This document shows, in pieces, positions 1 through 10,000 of a stretch of DNA of 20,054 bases (position 1 is its first letter; the number at the start of each line of letters is the position of its first letter). Made by a program: the position numbers and the translations under genes. The DNA lies in assembly GCA_004369085.1 (NCBI GenBank), contig ML210502.1, forward strand, positions 1 to 20,054, read 5' to 3'. The notes below the pieces were generated by a model that did not search any database, was not told where the DNA came from, and saw nothing but the letters and a program-made list of their open reading frames with translations. The DNA is from Coprinopsis marcescibilis. Lineage: Eukaryota > Basidiomycota > Agaricomycetes > Agaricales > Psathyrellaceae.

Positions 1-442
1 GGCCGCATCCACAGATTCCTGAAGCAAGGGAATTACTGTCGGCGTCTCGGCTCTGGTGCCCCAGGTGAGCATGTTACTGTCAAGTCACGTACATTGGGTG
101 ACCGTTTGATCAGTCTTTCTCGCCGCGGTCCTCCAATACCTCACCGTCGAGGTGCTCGAACTCGCTGGCGATGCCGCTCGCAAGATCGGGCAACGACGTA
201 TCACGCCCCGCGACCTCAAAATGGTCACTGAAGCCGATGCAGAGTGAGCCTACCAGTTCGTCTACTCACTTTATCTGACCCCATTTCATTCTTTCGGCCT
301 ATTTCCCTCAGGATCAACAAGCTCCTTCGCGATGTCACTATCCCGGGTGGCGGTTTTGTGGCACGCAACGCTCCGGTATGTAACTTCGACGAGCCTTCAG
401 TACATTCCCTGACTGTCATTAAAGGCGAACTTCGTAGCGTAA
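1..442 (+). CDS. Histone H2A-like protein, divergent variant (5' end outside window)
   Basis: Core nucleosome protein, H2A family, acting in chromatin. Four exons are supported: 1-64, 114-243, 312-375 and 425-442 (stop TAA 440-442). Introns of 49, 68 and 49 bp all have GT-AG ends and join in frame. The joined product (91 residues visible) begins in the H2A alpha1 region (GRIHRFLKQGNY), then runs through the L1 loop (GSGAPV), the alpha2 helix (VLQYLTVEVLELAGDAAR), RRITPRDLK and INKLL, and ends GGGFVARNAPANFVA. Against canonical H2A (from general knowledge) the acidic-patch positions E56 and E91 read Q and A, while E61, E64, D90 and E92 are kept. The C-terminal tail is short and lacks the usual LPNI docking segment and any SQ motif. 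The last 18-bp exon is the least certain; without that splice the frame runs into unrelated residues to 483. It could be a specialised H2A paralogue or a decaying copy, but the splice sites and frame are intact. Confidence 0.85.
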
Positions 443-1104
443 ATGGCTGTAGAAGGGGACTGGTCCTAGTGTACCGTGTTTAATGAATACCTTTTTGCGT
501 CTCTACGAGAACCTTTGATTGTTTCGCGATAACCGAGTCGGAAGGGGAGGTTGGGGAGGTTAGATGGCTGACAACGGCGCCTTTTCGTCGTCCAGATTTC
601 GTAGCGGGGCAAACGTCTCGATGGAAACGCGCTCAGAACGCGCTCAGAACGCGCTCAGCACACGCTCAGCACACGCTGCATTTAACCCGATAAATACCCT
701 ACATTCCAAGCCAGTGTTGACCGTTTGAAAACCCTACCTCAAAATGTTATGTTTTGTGGGCGCTTAAAACCTGCCCCTTAAATGCAACATTTATTTTGCT
801 CGAAACGATAAATTTTGTTGGCACATTTTACGGGTGCGAAAACAGACCGTATTGTTTTCATTCCCAGGATTCCAAAATACATTTGATATTTGAAATTTTC
901 TATTGTCTTTTACTTACCCCGAAACCCCCTGTAATTGAAACATATCGATGGCCCAAAACAATTGTCATATTTGTCATATCCCGATTATTTTTAGGTTCAA
1001 ATACACAGCATATTTTTGGCTTGAAATGCTCCCTCAAGGAGGTAACCTTTATTCAAAAGTTTTACAAATATTTTGTGCTATTCACTAAAAACCTGTGCTG
1101 GCAG
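443..1104. other. Non-coding stretch between H2A and the outer hAT remnant
   Basis: No gene is supported here. The first part (443-626) is plausible 3' flank of the H2A gene. An 11-bp tandem repeat follows at 627-680. From about 690 the sequence turns AT-rich and unlike both neighbours. A frame open from 754 into the hAT remnant gives a low-complexity, F/L/I-rich peptide with no motif, so I do not call it. Somewhere here lies the left junction of the outer hAT, whose 5' end and TIR I cannot find. Confidence 0.6.
627..680. repeat. 11-bp tandem repeat, about 5 units
   Basis: Units ACGCGCTCAGA, ACGCGCTCAGA, ACGCGCTCAGC, ACACGCTCAGC and a partial ACACGCTGCA follow head to tail (627-637, 638-648, 649-659, 660-670, 671-680). 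A minisatellite in the H2A downstream flank. No function is implied by the sequence. Confidence 0.85.
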
Positions 1105-1803
1105 TGTCAGCATTTAATTGTGCACCACCAGGACGAATGGATTCCTGCATGCCTCAAGATGGGCCTCCCACTGACATTGGTGAAGGCAAAGATTGCCCTG
1201 AGGCAATATCGCAAAGTGCATGGGCATGCCAGTTTGGATCCAGCTGAGGACATGATACTGCCATTTTCCTCTGAAGCATTTATCAATGCAATAGTTGAGT
1301 TCATTGTGGCAGATGACCAGGTGAGTTCTCATGAGTATCATTATGCCCTTTGTATGGCTGAACATGTCCAGCTTCAAGTCCATCAATGTTGTTGAATCCC
1401 CATTCCTACACCGCATCTTCTGTATTTTGCATCAGGATCTCCAAGATTCTGACATTCCTCATCAGACGTCAGTGCATTCCCGCATTGGTAAGATGTATGA
1501 AAGTCATCTTGAAGAATTGCAATCGGAATTAAAGGTATTTAATATTTTTCATGTTTGCCATCATTGGTGTGGTCGACTGTCTACGGATTTCTTACCACAA
1601 TTTACTGCCAACAGAAAGCAGTTGGAAAGGTCTCCTTCACCACTGACATATGGACAGACCCAAATTTAGCCTCATTTATGGCTGTAACTGCACACTGGAT
1701 CAAAGTAATCCAGCATGACACCCCTGAGGGGTTGACCACTATTCTGAATCTCCGAGCAGAGCTGGTTGGCTTCTACTCCGTGCCTGGTAGGCATACCGGT
1801 GAA
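1105..1803 (+). pseudogene. hAT transposase, outer copy, 5' fragment
   Basis: First half of the dead outer transposase. Exon equivalents: about 1105-1320 (QHLIVHHQDEW, the end of a BED finger, through FINAIVEFIVADDQ), 1379-1534 (156 nt, INVVESPFLHRIF) and 1615-1803 (KVSFTTDIWTD with the first catalytic Asp, to PGRHTGE). Exon lengths and splice positions equal those of the inner copy: 156 nt, and 189+54=243 nt for the split exon. The reading frame stops at 1803, where the inner element is inserted, between the Glu codon of HTGE and the following His. The upstream part with the CxxC half of the zinc finger is gone, so DNA binding would be lost. Confidence 0.85.
1796..1803. repeat. Target-site duplication, left copy (CCGGTGAA)
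   Basis: Eight bases directly before the inner hAT, repeated exactly at 6161-6168 directly after it. Eight base pairs is the standard hAT duplication length. Removing the element and one copy restores an uninterrupted reading frame of the outer transposase exon, confirming both boundaries. Confidence 0.97.
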
Positions 1804-1825
1804 TAGTGTTGCCACGGTTCAGCTC
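1804..1825 (+). repeat. Inner hAT left terminal inverted repeat
   Basis: 22 bp starting TAGTGTTGCCACGGTTCAGC, perfectly inverted at 6139-6160. The next base differs (A versus C), which ends the repeat. TA at the tip followed by a G-rich start is typical of hAT ends. Confidence 0.97.
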
Positions 1826-2005
1826 AGAACCGGATGAGTCGTTGAGCTGAGCCGATCTATGACTGAACCACTTGCCCTTTGGGTTCAGTGATTCAGGCGA
1901 CTCGGCAGCCGTGCCGAGCTGTATAGTTTATGGCTCAAGCCGATTCAGCCACATCACCAAATCCCAATCGGGATGTTGGTTGTGTGTTCATCTTGACAAC
2001 ATGAC

Positions 2006-2036
2006 TCGTCGTCGTTTCGTCGTCGTTTCGTCGTTT
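2006..2036. repeat. TCGTCGTCGTTT simple repeat
   Basis: About two and a half copies of TCGTCG(TCG)TTT in a row inside the leader of the inner hAT. Probably a slippage product; no function is visible. Confidence 0.7.
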
Positions 2037-2619
2037 CTCTCGTTCCGATTCCCACCTGCTTTCTTTCTCAACATGTAGCTGCATATCCTTGCATCCCGCT
2101 TACACGCAATTCCTTGTCTCCACTCAATCAGCCTCATGTATTCGACATGCAGCTTCAACGTCACCTGGACTCAAGAACGTCATGGATGCCACTGCAAAGA
2201 GATAGGCAACTCAGACGGGCACCCGGCATTTGGCCTTATACAATAGAACCCTCAGCCTTCAGGGTCTCTTTCCCCCATTTTGCTTGCGGAGAATGGAGAT
2301 TTGGGGTCCAAGAGGGCAGGGGCTGTGGTTTTGATGTCATTTTTCGTTGGCTGTGAGTTCTCCATTAAATCAATTGGAATACCCGACACTTATTTTCATT
2401 GTTCAGCCTCTTATCTTGTTTATTTCGCTCCGACCACCGCATCCCATGACGATGTTTCCAAATGTTTTTCGCCTGCCGACTTGATCTGTTGCCCAACTTT
2501 CGGAAGGACCTTCGACATGCGCTGGTCCTTATTGCCACCCTGTGTGGTTATTACGTGTACACATGCTTGCACCGAATTCGAATGGAATGCTTTTTGATAC
2601 GCGACTGCCAAAGGATATG

Positions 2620-2627
2620 TATTTAAG
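2620..2627 (+). promoter_or_regulatory. Candidate TATA box of the inner hAT transposase
   Basis: TATTTAAG, 47 bp before the ATG at 2674. It is the only good TATA-like match close upstream and would place the start of transcription 15-25 bp before the ATG, a short leader common in fungi. Sequence-only call. Confidence 0.4.
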
Positions 2628-2673
2628 CCTGTTGTTTCCAGCGTAAGTACCGGCAGAATCTCATTCAACAATC

Positions 2674-5600
2674 ATGCCTCCGAGAAACAAGAGGAACAAG
2701 AACCAGACACGCCAATACACCAATGGCTCGCTTGAGACTACGGTTGACTTTTCAGGTAAGTACCTTCGCCGCCATTGCCGTAAATTCTTTGAATTCCATA
2801 GGCTCACGATGGTCGACTCTAGCACCCGAAGCCTGTGTTCCTGAAGCTATGGTCCCAGCACGTAGTCAACGCAACAGAGCCTCAAACCAACCCTCTGCAT
2901 CGAACAATACCACACTGCAGCCAGCCCCCATCGTGCCAGAGAACCCAACCAATGATCGCGAAAGTAGACCCATCGTCGACAATGGTAACAATCCTTTTTT
3001 AGCCCGCAGTCTCCCAGTTGAGCCAAATCGACAACGATCTCATACATCCAATCTGGGAAGCACAACACAGGAACAACATCTCTTCCAGATTGCTGAGCCC
3101 GCTCTCCAATGCCCACGAGCTGGTCCTCACAGCCGTCACTCGCCATCCCCGGCTCTTTCCATGGACTTCCCACCAACTAGACCATCCACAGCGTCCTCTG
3201 CCAATGTACAAGACCAGAGGAAGCGTAAAGGGAAGGCTGCAAAGGATGTATGGCAGTTCTATCGACTTGTTCCCAATGAAGATCACCATGAGTGTATTTT
3301 TTGCAGGTATGTTTTGCCACCATAGGATTGACTGCATTCATGAGACTGACATGGGCATAGGAAGGAGGCGGAAGCACGTAAACGAGAAATAGAGGATGTG
3401 GTCAGTTATCGGGTGACAACTGCAACCACAATCAAACGGCGACACCTTCTGAATGCCCACGGGGACGAATGGATAGCCAGCTGTGTTGCCCTTGGGTTGA
3501 AGGTTGGTGGTATAGAGGCGAAGGCGGCTTTCGCTTCATTCACTGGCGACGAGCTTCAAGGCAGGAACGGGGATAGCTCCTCAGTCCCCAAGTTCTCCCC
3601 AGCCACATTCACCAATGCAATTGTCGACTTCATTATAGCGGACGATCAGGTGTGTCTCTTATTGCGCATTCACAGTTGCTGTGTACTAATTAATTCATTA
3701 CTAGTCACTCAATGTTGTTGAGTCCCCACATTTGCGTAGGATCTTTTTGATGCTGCGAGGTGAGCTGCAAGACTCTGACATCCCTCATCGCACCCACATT
3801 CGCGCACGCATTGGCGAAATCTGGGAGGAGCATTTGTCGGAACTTGCTGAGGAGCTTCAGGTAAGTTCTGAGGTTTAGTTTTTTGTTTGATAATAGCATT
3901 TATTGTTTACTATCTAACACCATGTAGAGGGCTGTTGGCAAGATTTCATTCACAACCGACATCTGGTCTGATACAAATCTCGCCTCATTCATGGCCATCA
4001 CTGCACATTGGATTGAGGTCACAGAGAGTATGACCCCTGATGGCCCTGTCATTACGCTCCAATTGCGTGCCGAGTTAGTTGGATTTCACCGAATCCCAGG
4101 ACGTCACACTGGGGAGCACATTGCTACTGCATTCCTGTATGTTCTCGATCGCATCCGCATAACACACAAGGTTTGTTTACTGTCCTAGTTTTGTCCCGCC
4201 ATCCCTTCTGACATGGTGAAGATTGGATGGGTCACACTCGATAACGCCTCAAACAACGACACAATGATGGATCACCTTGCCGAGTCTCTGTCGAAGCGGA
4301 AGATTCCATTCTCTGAGACCAACTCCCGTGTACGGTAAGTGTCTCTTTACTTACACTTGTCAGGTTAATCACTTAATTGAACACACGATTAGGTGCTTCC
4401 CACACATCACAAATCTGGCATGTAAAGCAGTGCTCACGGCTATCACTGACATCCGACTGGCTGCAGTAGACGACAATACTGCCAACGTTGATGGCAATGC
4501 CATTGCATCTGGCCCCAACCGAGATTTGATTGCCCTTTGCCGCAACACCGTCCGAGCTGTGGGTAGAAGCTCGATACTTTGTGCATTGTTTCCTAATTTG
4601 ATTTCGACAGATTCGGTCGTCATCTCTGCGTCGTTCCCGCTTTGCTGACCTTCAGCGTGGTGAACTAGGTAATCCCATCCTGGAACTTTTGCGTGATGTT
4701 GATACACGCTGGTCATCGACTCTGTTGATGCTTGAGCGATTTGTCGAGCTCAAACAGGTGTGTAAACTTCTATGATGCTCAGGGAACATGATGATCAACT
4801 CCTGCTAGTTTATTATCAAGTTGATTTCCCTGTATCCAGAGCTTCAGAGGTACAAGATGACAATTGAAGAATGGGATAGACTGGATATATACATCAAGAT
4901 TCTCCGTGTACGCTCCTTTCCATTTCCTAGCGCTCAGGCTGATTAAATCATTTGCAGGTTCCACATGCATTCCAGCAGATGCTCTCACACGAGGCCACGC
5001 CAACTCTTCATGGCGCCCTTCCATCCTTCCAGAAAATGATCAACTGGTGGGAGCTCTATCAACATGAGTTTCTGGCCTTCGAGCACATTATTGAACCTGG
5101 CATCATGAAGTTAAGAGACTATATTGACGAGATCAAGAATGTTCCAGCATATACCTTAGCAATGGGTACGTGTCATTATTCTGTTTCCTACTGTTTTACA
5201 TGCCCACTCTCATGCTTGGCTAGTGGTTGATCCGAAGGTCAAACTGACGTGGTATTCAAAGAACTGGCCAGATCGAGTGGACTGGGCGCGAGATACATTC
5301 ATCAATGCAGTGAGTGTCCACTTTCTCTGTATTGGACCCAGGTTACTTACACTATTATGTTAGCTGAAAGCCTATCGGAATCCTGAGACGATCAATACAC
5401 CAGCTCCTCAGCGACGCACCAGAACATCAAATAGCGATTGGTGGAAGGAGATTATGGGATCGCCAACTGCAGCTCTGACTCGGTCTGCTCAAAGCTTGGA
5501 AGCTGAGGTCAATGCATATCTACTGGACACAAGGACCGCTTCAACAGCAATCAGGTTTTGGCAGGTATGGGTCTCTTATCTTGTCCTCTCCTGCGTTACT

Positions 5601-5992
5601 GCTTACCAAAGGTATAGGATAATGCTTCTCATTATCCGACAATTTATAGACTTGCCCTCGATATCTTACCCATACAGGGCTCTGCAGTTCCCTGCGAACG
5701 TGTATTTTCATCGGCTAAAGAGACTATGACTCCACGACGCAATCGCATTCGTCCCAATCTTATGGAAGCACTTCAAATGCTCAAGTTCTCCCTCAAACGC
5801 GGTATCCGACTCAATTTTACGGCGGGAACTAGTCATGATGATGAAGTTGGGTTTTTGGAGTCTGTAACTGCTGCAAATACAGCCACCCCTGATGATATCA
5901 TCACTTACGGACGATTCCTGGTAGAGCAGGGTGTGATTGGTATTGAATCTGACTCGGAAAGTGCAGTAGAGAAAGATGAGGATGATGTATGA
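2674..5992 (+). CDS. hAT-family transposase, intact, 13 exons, 889 aa
   Basis: Cuts and moves the inner hAT in the nucleus. Exons: 2674-2755, 2802-3306, 3361-3649, 3705-3860, 3928-4170, 4222-4334, 4393-4558, 4611-4757, 4809-4907, 4958-5165, 5224-5309, 5364-5564, 5618-5992. They sum to 2670 nt with no internal stop; all introns are GT-AG and 46-67 bp. Domains: basic, Ser/Pro-rich N-terminus (start MPPRNKRNKN); BED zinc finger from about residue 180 (WQFY, CIFC, then HLLNAH, a CxxC/Hx4H pattern split by intron 2); RNase H-like catalytic core with FTTDIWSD (first Asp) and TLDNASNND (second Asp); DVDTRWSSTLLMLER, a motif typical of hAT; C-terminal hAT dimerisation region with AVPCERVFSSAKE, whose Glu probably supplies the third acidic residue; acidic tail. 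The start was chosen because exon 1 splices in frame into exon 2; a later in-frame Met is possible. The exon pattern is confirmed by the outer copy. Confidence 0.93.
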
Positions 5993-6138
5993 TTGTAAAT
6001 TACTATAAATGGACTGTGAATTGCGGCTCGACGGCTCGACTCAATTTAGCTCTGAACAATGAGCCGACCCCCATCAGCTCGGTTCAGCTCAGTCCACCGG
6101 ATTTGGAAAAGCTGCCTCGAACCGAGTGGAACTGAACG
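5993..6138. other. Inner hAT 3' subterminal region
   Basis: Non-coding tail between the transposase stop and the right TIR. It is dense in GGCTCGAC, GAGCCGAC, CAGCTCGG and TTCAGCTCAG motifs that resemble the TIR tip sequence GGTTCAGCTC. Clustered copies near both ends fit hAT subterminal transposase binding sites (inference from the family). Confidence 0.6.
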
Positions 6139-6160
6139 GAGCTGAACCGTGGCAACACTA
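6139..6160 (-). repeat. Inner hAT right terminal inverted repeat
   Basis: Exact reverse complement of 1804-1825, ending GTGGCAACACTA and followed at once by the second CCGGTGAA. Confidence 0.97.
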
Positions 6161-6168
6161 CCGGTGAA
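6161..6168. repeat. Target-site duplication, right copy (CCGGTGAA)
   Basis: Second copy of the 8-bp hAT duplication. The outer transposase frame resumes directly after it with His-Leu-Ala-Ala-Ala-Phe. Confidence 0.97.
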
Positions 6169-7966
6169 CATCTAGCAGCTGCATTTCTGCACATGCATGA
6201 CTGGCTTAATATCACATTAAAAGTATGTTATTTTTGCTCAAGTGGATCATATGCATACAGAATTGACTCAACTATCCATGTTCCTCAGATTGGTTTCATC
6301 ACTCTTGCCAATGCATTGAATAATGATACAATGATGGACCACCTTGAACTATCATTATCTGAGTGTAATATCCCATTTTCAAGCACCAATTCACATGTTT
6401 GGTATGTTTGCAATTATACACGGAAATTTGAGGCTCACATCTCCCTTCCACACCATTAGATGCTTTCTGCATGTCACCAACCTCGCATGTAAAGCCGTCA
6501 TCAGTGCTATCACAAACATCAAACTTGCTTCTGTCAACAATGATTGCATTGATTTGGCTACTGAGGTAGTTGGGACTGGTCCAAGTTGCAACATCATAGC
6601 AGCATGTCGGAGCCTTGTACGAGCAGTCAGTTTTGATTTAATTCACCTGTGGGAATATGTTACTCATTAAAGGTACATTAGATCAGGGTGTCGTCACTTT
6701 GGCAGGCTTGGTTTGCTGCACTTCAACATGCCAAATCACTGAATGACTCACCACTTGAGTTACTCTGTGAGGTTGACACATGCTGGTCCTCTACACTATT
6801 GATGATCAAGTGATTTGTGAAATTGAAAGAGGTGCGTCTGCAGCCAATACTATCATCATTTACAGACACTCATAAATGTGACCTGTACCTTTTACTACCA
6901 TTTAGTTTGTACTTCAGATGATATCTGAGTACAATGACCTTGCGAAATACAAGCTGACCAACAATGAATGGAAGCGCCTAAATGACTGCATTTCTATTCT
7001 ACAAGTATGTTGACTCTTCTATTTGGTTCCATGTTCATTAGCTCACACCCAATCAGGTTCCACATGCTTGTCAGCAAAAGCTTTCAGGCAAGAGGAAACC
7101 AACCCTGCATCAAGCATTACCTTTGTTCTATCAAATGATTTCGCGGTGGAAGCAATACAAACACACCTTCCCTGACCTTCGAAATGTCTTAGATGTGGGA
7201 ATATCAAAGCTCGAGGACTACTTACATGACATGGAAACCATTCCAGCATCTGCATTAGCGATGAGTACGCCCATGGCCTATATCTCAACCCTTGATTGAT
7301 TTGAATTTTCTTTACCCAGTCATAAACCCCAACATCAAGCTTACATGGTTTTGCAAGTATAACCCATCCAAATCGAACTGGGCTAAAGTGGTTTTTATTG
7401 ATCCAGTATGTATTATTCTCTGGCATGTTCACAGATGATTTTGAGTCAGGCATAAACCACAAACTGCCACTCGCTTACTAATCATCATTTCTCTTCAGCT
7501 AAAGCCATACCGAATCCCTGAGAGCATAAACACCCCAGCACCTCCTTGCTGCACACCTACTTTGAATGATAATGACTGGGCAGACTCAATTCTTGGCTCT
7601 CCACTGGTGCGCAACCGTCATTTTTGGAGTCTTGATTGTGAAGTGGAAGAGTATCTGCTAGATTCACAGACAGCATCCACAAGTCCCAAATTTTGGCAGG
7701 TAAGAACATTTCCTCTTAAGATCAAAACACACTTCTAACACCAAGACAATAGGAGAGCCAGGCAGAGTACAGATGCTTAAGTTTCTCTTTGCAAAGGCAG
7801 GCAACTGGATTTCACAGCAGAAACCAGTGTTACAGCCGAGATTGAGGCTCTCGAGCTTTGTAACATGAACAATATAATGACATACAGGGGTAATCTAGCA
7901 AATGAACCTATCTACGGTAGCGATAACAATGATGAGGACAATCAATTTGGGGACAAGGAGGAATAA
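6169..7966 (+). pseudogene. hAT transposase, outer copy, 3' fragment
   Basis: Continuation of the dead outer transposase. Exon equivalents: 6169-6222, 6289-6401, 6460-6625, 6682-6831, 6906-7004, 7057-7264, 7320-7405, 7499-7699, then a damaged last exon from about 7753 to TAA 7964-7966. Most exon lengths equal the inner copy exactly (113, 166, 99, 208, 86, 201 nt); one is 3 nt longer (150 versus 147). Damage: the second catalytic Asp is Ala (TLANALNN instead of TLDNASNN); a TGA forms across the 6401/6460 splice; a TGA lies at 6811-6813; the last exon has lost about 47 codons holding the CERVFS motif, and a frameshift follows. The tail after that (LDFTAETS..., acidic end) still aligns. It cannot encode a working enzyme. 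Confidence 0.88.
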
Positions 7967-8116
7967 TGTATTTCGCACCTATATATGTCCAATTATATCT
8001 GGTTTGATGGTTTCATTCGGGTTGGTTACGGTTTTCAACCCACACAACAAATTTGGCTTGGCACTGGCTTTCCCAAAACAGAAAACCCACTCAAACCCAA
8101 ACCGAGCAAAGCCAAC
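7967..8116. other. Outer hAT 3' subterminal region
   Basis: Non-coding tail of the outer element, rich in AACCCA, GGTTGG and GGCTTGG motifs. It differs from the inner tail although the TIR tips are nearly identical, so the two are related but distinct hAT families. Confidence 0.55.
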
Positions 8117-8135
8117 CTGAACTGTGGCAACACTA
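8117..8135 (-). repeat. Outer hAT right terminal inverted repeat
   Basis: CTGAACTGTGGCAACACTA, one mismatch in 19 to the inner right TIR. Gypsy-1 sequence follows directly. No left partner is found in the window. Confidence 0.85.
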
Positions 8136-10000
8136 ATATGGAGCTGTCCTTACACAACCAGATGAATCAGGAAAGAGACACCCAGTTGCATTCTTCTCAA
8201 AAACCTTCAACTCCACCGAACAATGATATGAAATCTACGATTGAGAACTCCTAGCAATAGAACAATCCCTACAAGAATGGAGACACTACATCCAAGGATC
8301 GGAATTTGAAACACAAGTCCTTTTGGATCACAGAAATCTGTTATACTTCAAAAACCCTCAAAAACTCAATGACCAACAGGCTTGGTGGTCATTTATTTTA
8401 TCTGAATATCATTATATACTCAAAAATATGCCAGGAAACAAAATGATCCAATCAGATGCCCTATCAAGAAGACCAGATCACACTCCTGAAAATGATGAAA
8501 ATGACCAACCAATTATTCTATTACTGGAAAAATTGTTTATTGACCTGATAGAAACCGAACTCCAAGAAAGAATAGATCAAATAGAAGGTCTAGATCAAAA
8601 TGCAATTGAAGCAATGAAAATGTTGGTAGAAAACAGATCAAATGAGATAAAACAAGACCTAGGACACTGGACCCTGATTACTGAAGAAGGAAGAAAACCC
8701 ACACTTCTCTACAAACACCAACAATACATCCCGAAAAACACCAAAATTCAAAGAGAGATTGTACAAAGATACCATGATGCTGAAACTGCAGGACATCCAG
8801 GAGAACTTGAAACTTTTCATGCCATCAAGAATCACTACTACTGGCCTGGAATGAGAATGTTCATCAAAGCCTACATCCAGGGATGCAGACACTGCCAACA
8901 GTTCAAAATCAAATGAAACCCACACAAAATCTCCCTTATGCCCATAAAATGAAGCGATTGACCATTTGGATGTGTTGTCATAGACATGGTAACAGATTTA
9001 CCCAAATCCAATGGGTATGATTCAATCCTGACCATGGTGGACCATGGCCTTAGTAAGGGGGTGATCTTTGTGCCTATGAACAAAATGGCAAACAGCAGAT
9101 GACATTGCAAAACTACTTTTGGACAATCTCTTCAAAAGATACAGATTACTGGATAAAATTGGATCAGATCGAGGACCTCAATTAGCAGCAAAAGCCTTCA
9201 GAGAATTACTCCAGCTCATAGGAGTAGAATCTTCACTATCAACAGCCTATCACCCATAAACACAAGGATCAATAGAACATGTTCATCAAGAAGTTGAGGA
9301 ATATATTGCATCACAAACCAAACCGAATGGGCAAACAAATTACTACTTGCTGAGTTCACTTACAACAGCTGAAGACATGCTGACAGAACTCATTCACCAT
9401 TCAAATTGATTTTTGGATATCAACCACAAGCACTTCCAACCATGTTCTCTAAAACACAATTTCCTAATGTGGAAGAAAGGCTCTGAGCAATGAATGAAGA
9501 TTGGAGAGAAGCCATTGTTGCACATGAATTAGCCAGGACAAGAATGGCTCAAAGAATTGAAGGAAATCCACAACCTTATCGGAAAGGACACAAAGTGTGG
9601 CTTGAAGCCAAAAACATCAAACTTCCTTATTAAAAGAAAATGACAACAAAACAAGAAGGACCCTCTGTCATTTCTGAAGTCTTGGGACCAAATACATTCC
9701 ATCTCAAATTACCCCCAACTTGGAAAATCCACAATGTATTTCATGCAATGCTTTTAAACCCCTATGTCAAAACAGAAACACATGGACCCAACTATGAACT
9801 TCCATCACCTGAAATCATTATTGAAGAAGAAGAATACAAAATAGACAAAATCCTCAAACATCAAATGACTTGAAACAAAAAAGAATATTTAATATCTTGG
9901 AAAGGATATCCTTTATCAGAAAATGAATGGATAAAAGAAAAACCTCACTAATGCTCAAGGGATACTCAATGCCTATAAAAGGAAAAACAAGATCCAATAA
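8136..10000 (+). pseudogene. Gypsy-1 pol remnant: RNase H, integrase, chromodomain
   Basis: Fragment of a retroelement polyprotein that aligns throughout with gypsy-2 pol. RNase H comes first (YGAVLTQPDESGK, YEIYD, LLDHRNLLYF). Then the connection region (SDALSRRPDH) and the integrase zinc finger (GHPGELETF...GCRHCQQFK, HHCC type). The integrase core is broken from about 8914 (VVIDMVTDLP, then frameshifts). A C-terminal part (EAIVAHELARTRMAQR, KVWLEAKNI, WKIHNVFHAMLLNPY) leads into a chromodomain (EYLISWKGYPLSENEW) ending near TAA 9998-10000. Stops include TGA at 8224, 8242, 8914, 9370 and 9484 and TAA at 9257. RNase H and integrase act on reverse-transcribed DNA; the chromodomain in this group is thought to steer integration to chromatin marks. 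Confidence 0.88.

Larger units (their letters stand above)
1826..2673. other. Inner hAT 5' non-coding region with subterminal motifs
   Basis: 850 bp between the left TIR and the transposase start, with no supported gene. Near the TIR are scattered GAGCTGAGCC, CTCAGAACC and TGGCTCAAGCC motifs echoing those at the right end; in hAT elements such motifs are usually transposase binding sites. A CGTCGTTT-type microsatellite lies at 2006-2036. The rest probably holds the promoter and 5' leader. Short open frames here have no motifs. Confidence 0.6.
1804..6160 (+). mobile_element. Inner hAT DNA transposon, complete (4357 bp)
   Basis: A full-length class II element. It has perfect 22-bp TIRs (1804-1825 and 6139-6160, starting TAGTGTTGCCACGG), an exact 8-bp target duplication, subterminal copies of GAGCTGA/TCAGCTC-like motifs, and one intact multi-exon transposase gene on the plus strand. 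It lies inside the transposase gene of an older relative. Perfect TIRs, perfect duplication and an intact reading frame point to recent insertion and a possibly autonomous element. Confidence 0.95.
1105..8135 (+). mobile_element. Outer hAT DNA transposon, degenerate, interrupted by the inner hAT
   Basis: A decayed hAT element whose transposase can be followed exon by exon against the intact inner copy. Homology starts near 1105, is broken at 1803 by the inner hAT, resumes at 6169, and ends at the right terminus 8135. The right TIR matches the inner TIR in 18 of 19 bases. The 5' end, including most of the BED finger and the left TIR, is missing. On the right it abuts gypsy-1 in its RNase H region, so it once inserted into that retroelement. 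The 8 bp after its end (ATATGGAG, 8136-8143) should be its target duplication, but the matching left copy is not in the window. Confidence 0.85.

Noticed and set aside
627..680. CRISPR-like array
   Set aside because: Units are 11 bp, adjacent and without spacers; a minisatellite in a eukaryotic genome.
711..735. AGTGTTGACCGTTTG as the left TIR of the outer hAT
   Set aside because: Only about eight bases match the TIR tip, and the 8 bases before it do not match ATATGGAG expected from the right side.
754..1395. A 213-codon open frame spanning the AT-rich junction and the hAT remnant
   Set aside because: It starts at TTG, its first half has no motif, and it reads through a splice donor of the outer transposase.
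7043..7462. Minus-strand open frame of 139 codons
   Set aside because: It is the antisense shadow of conserved outer transposase exons 7057-7264 and 7320-7405.
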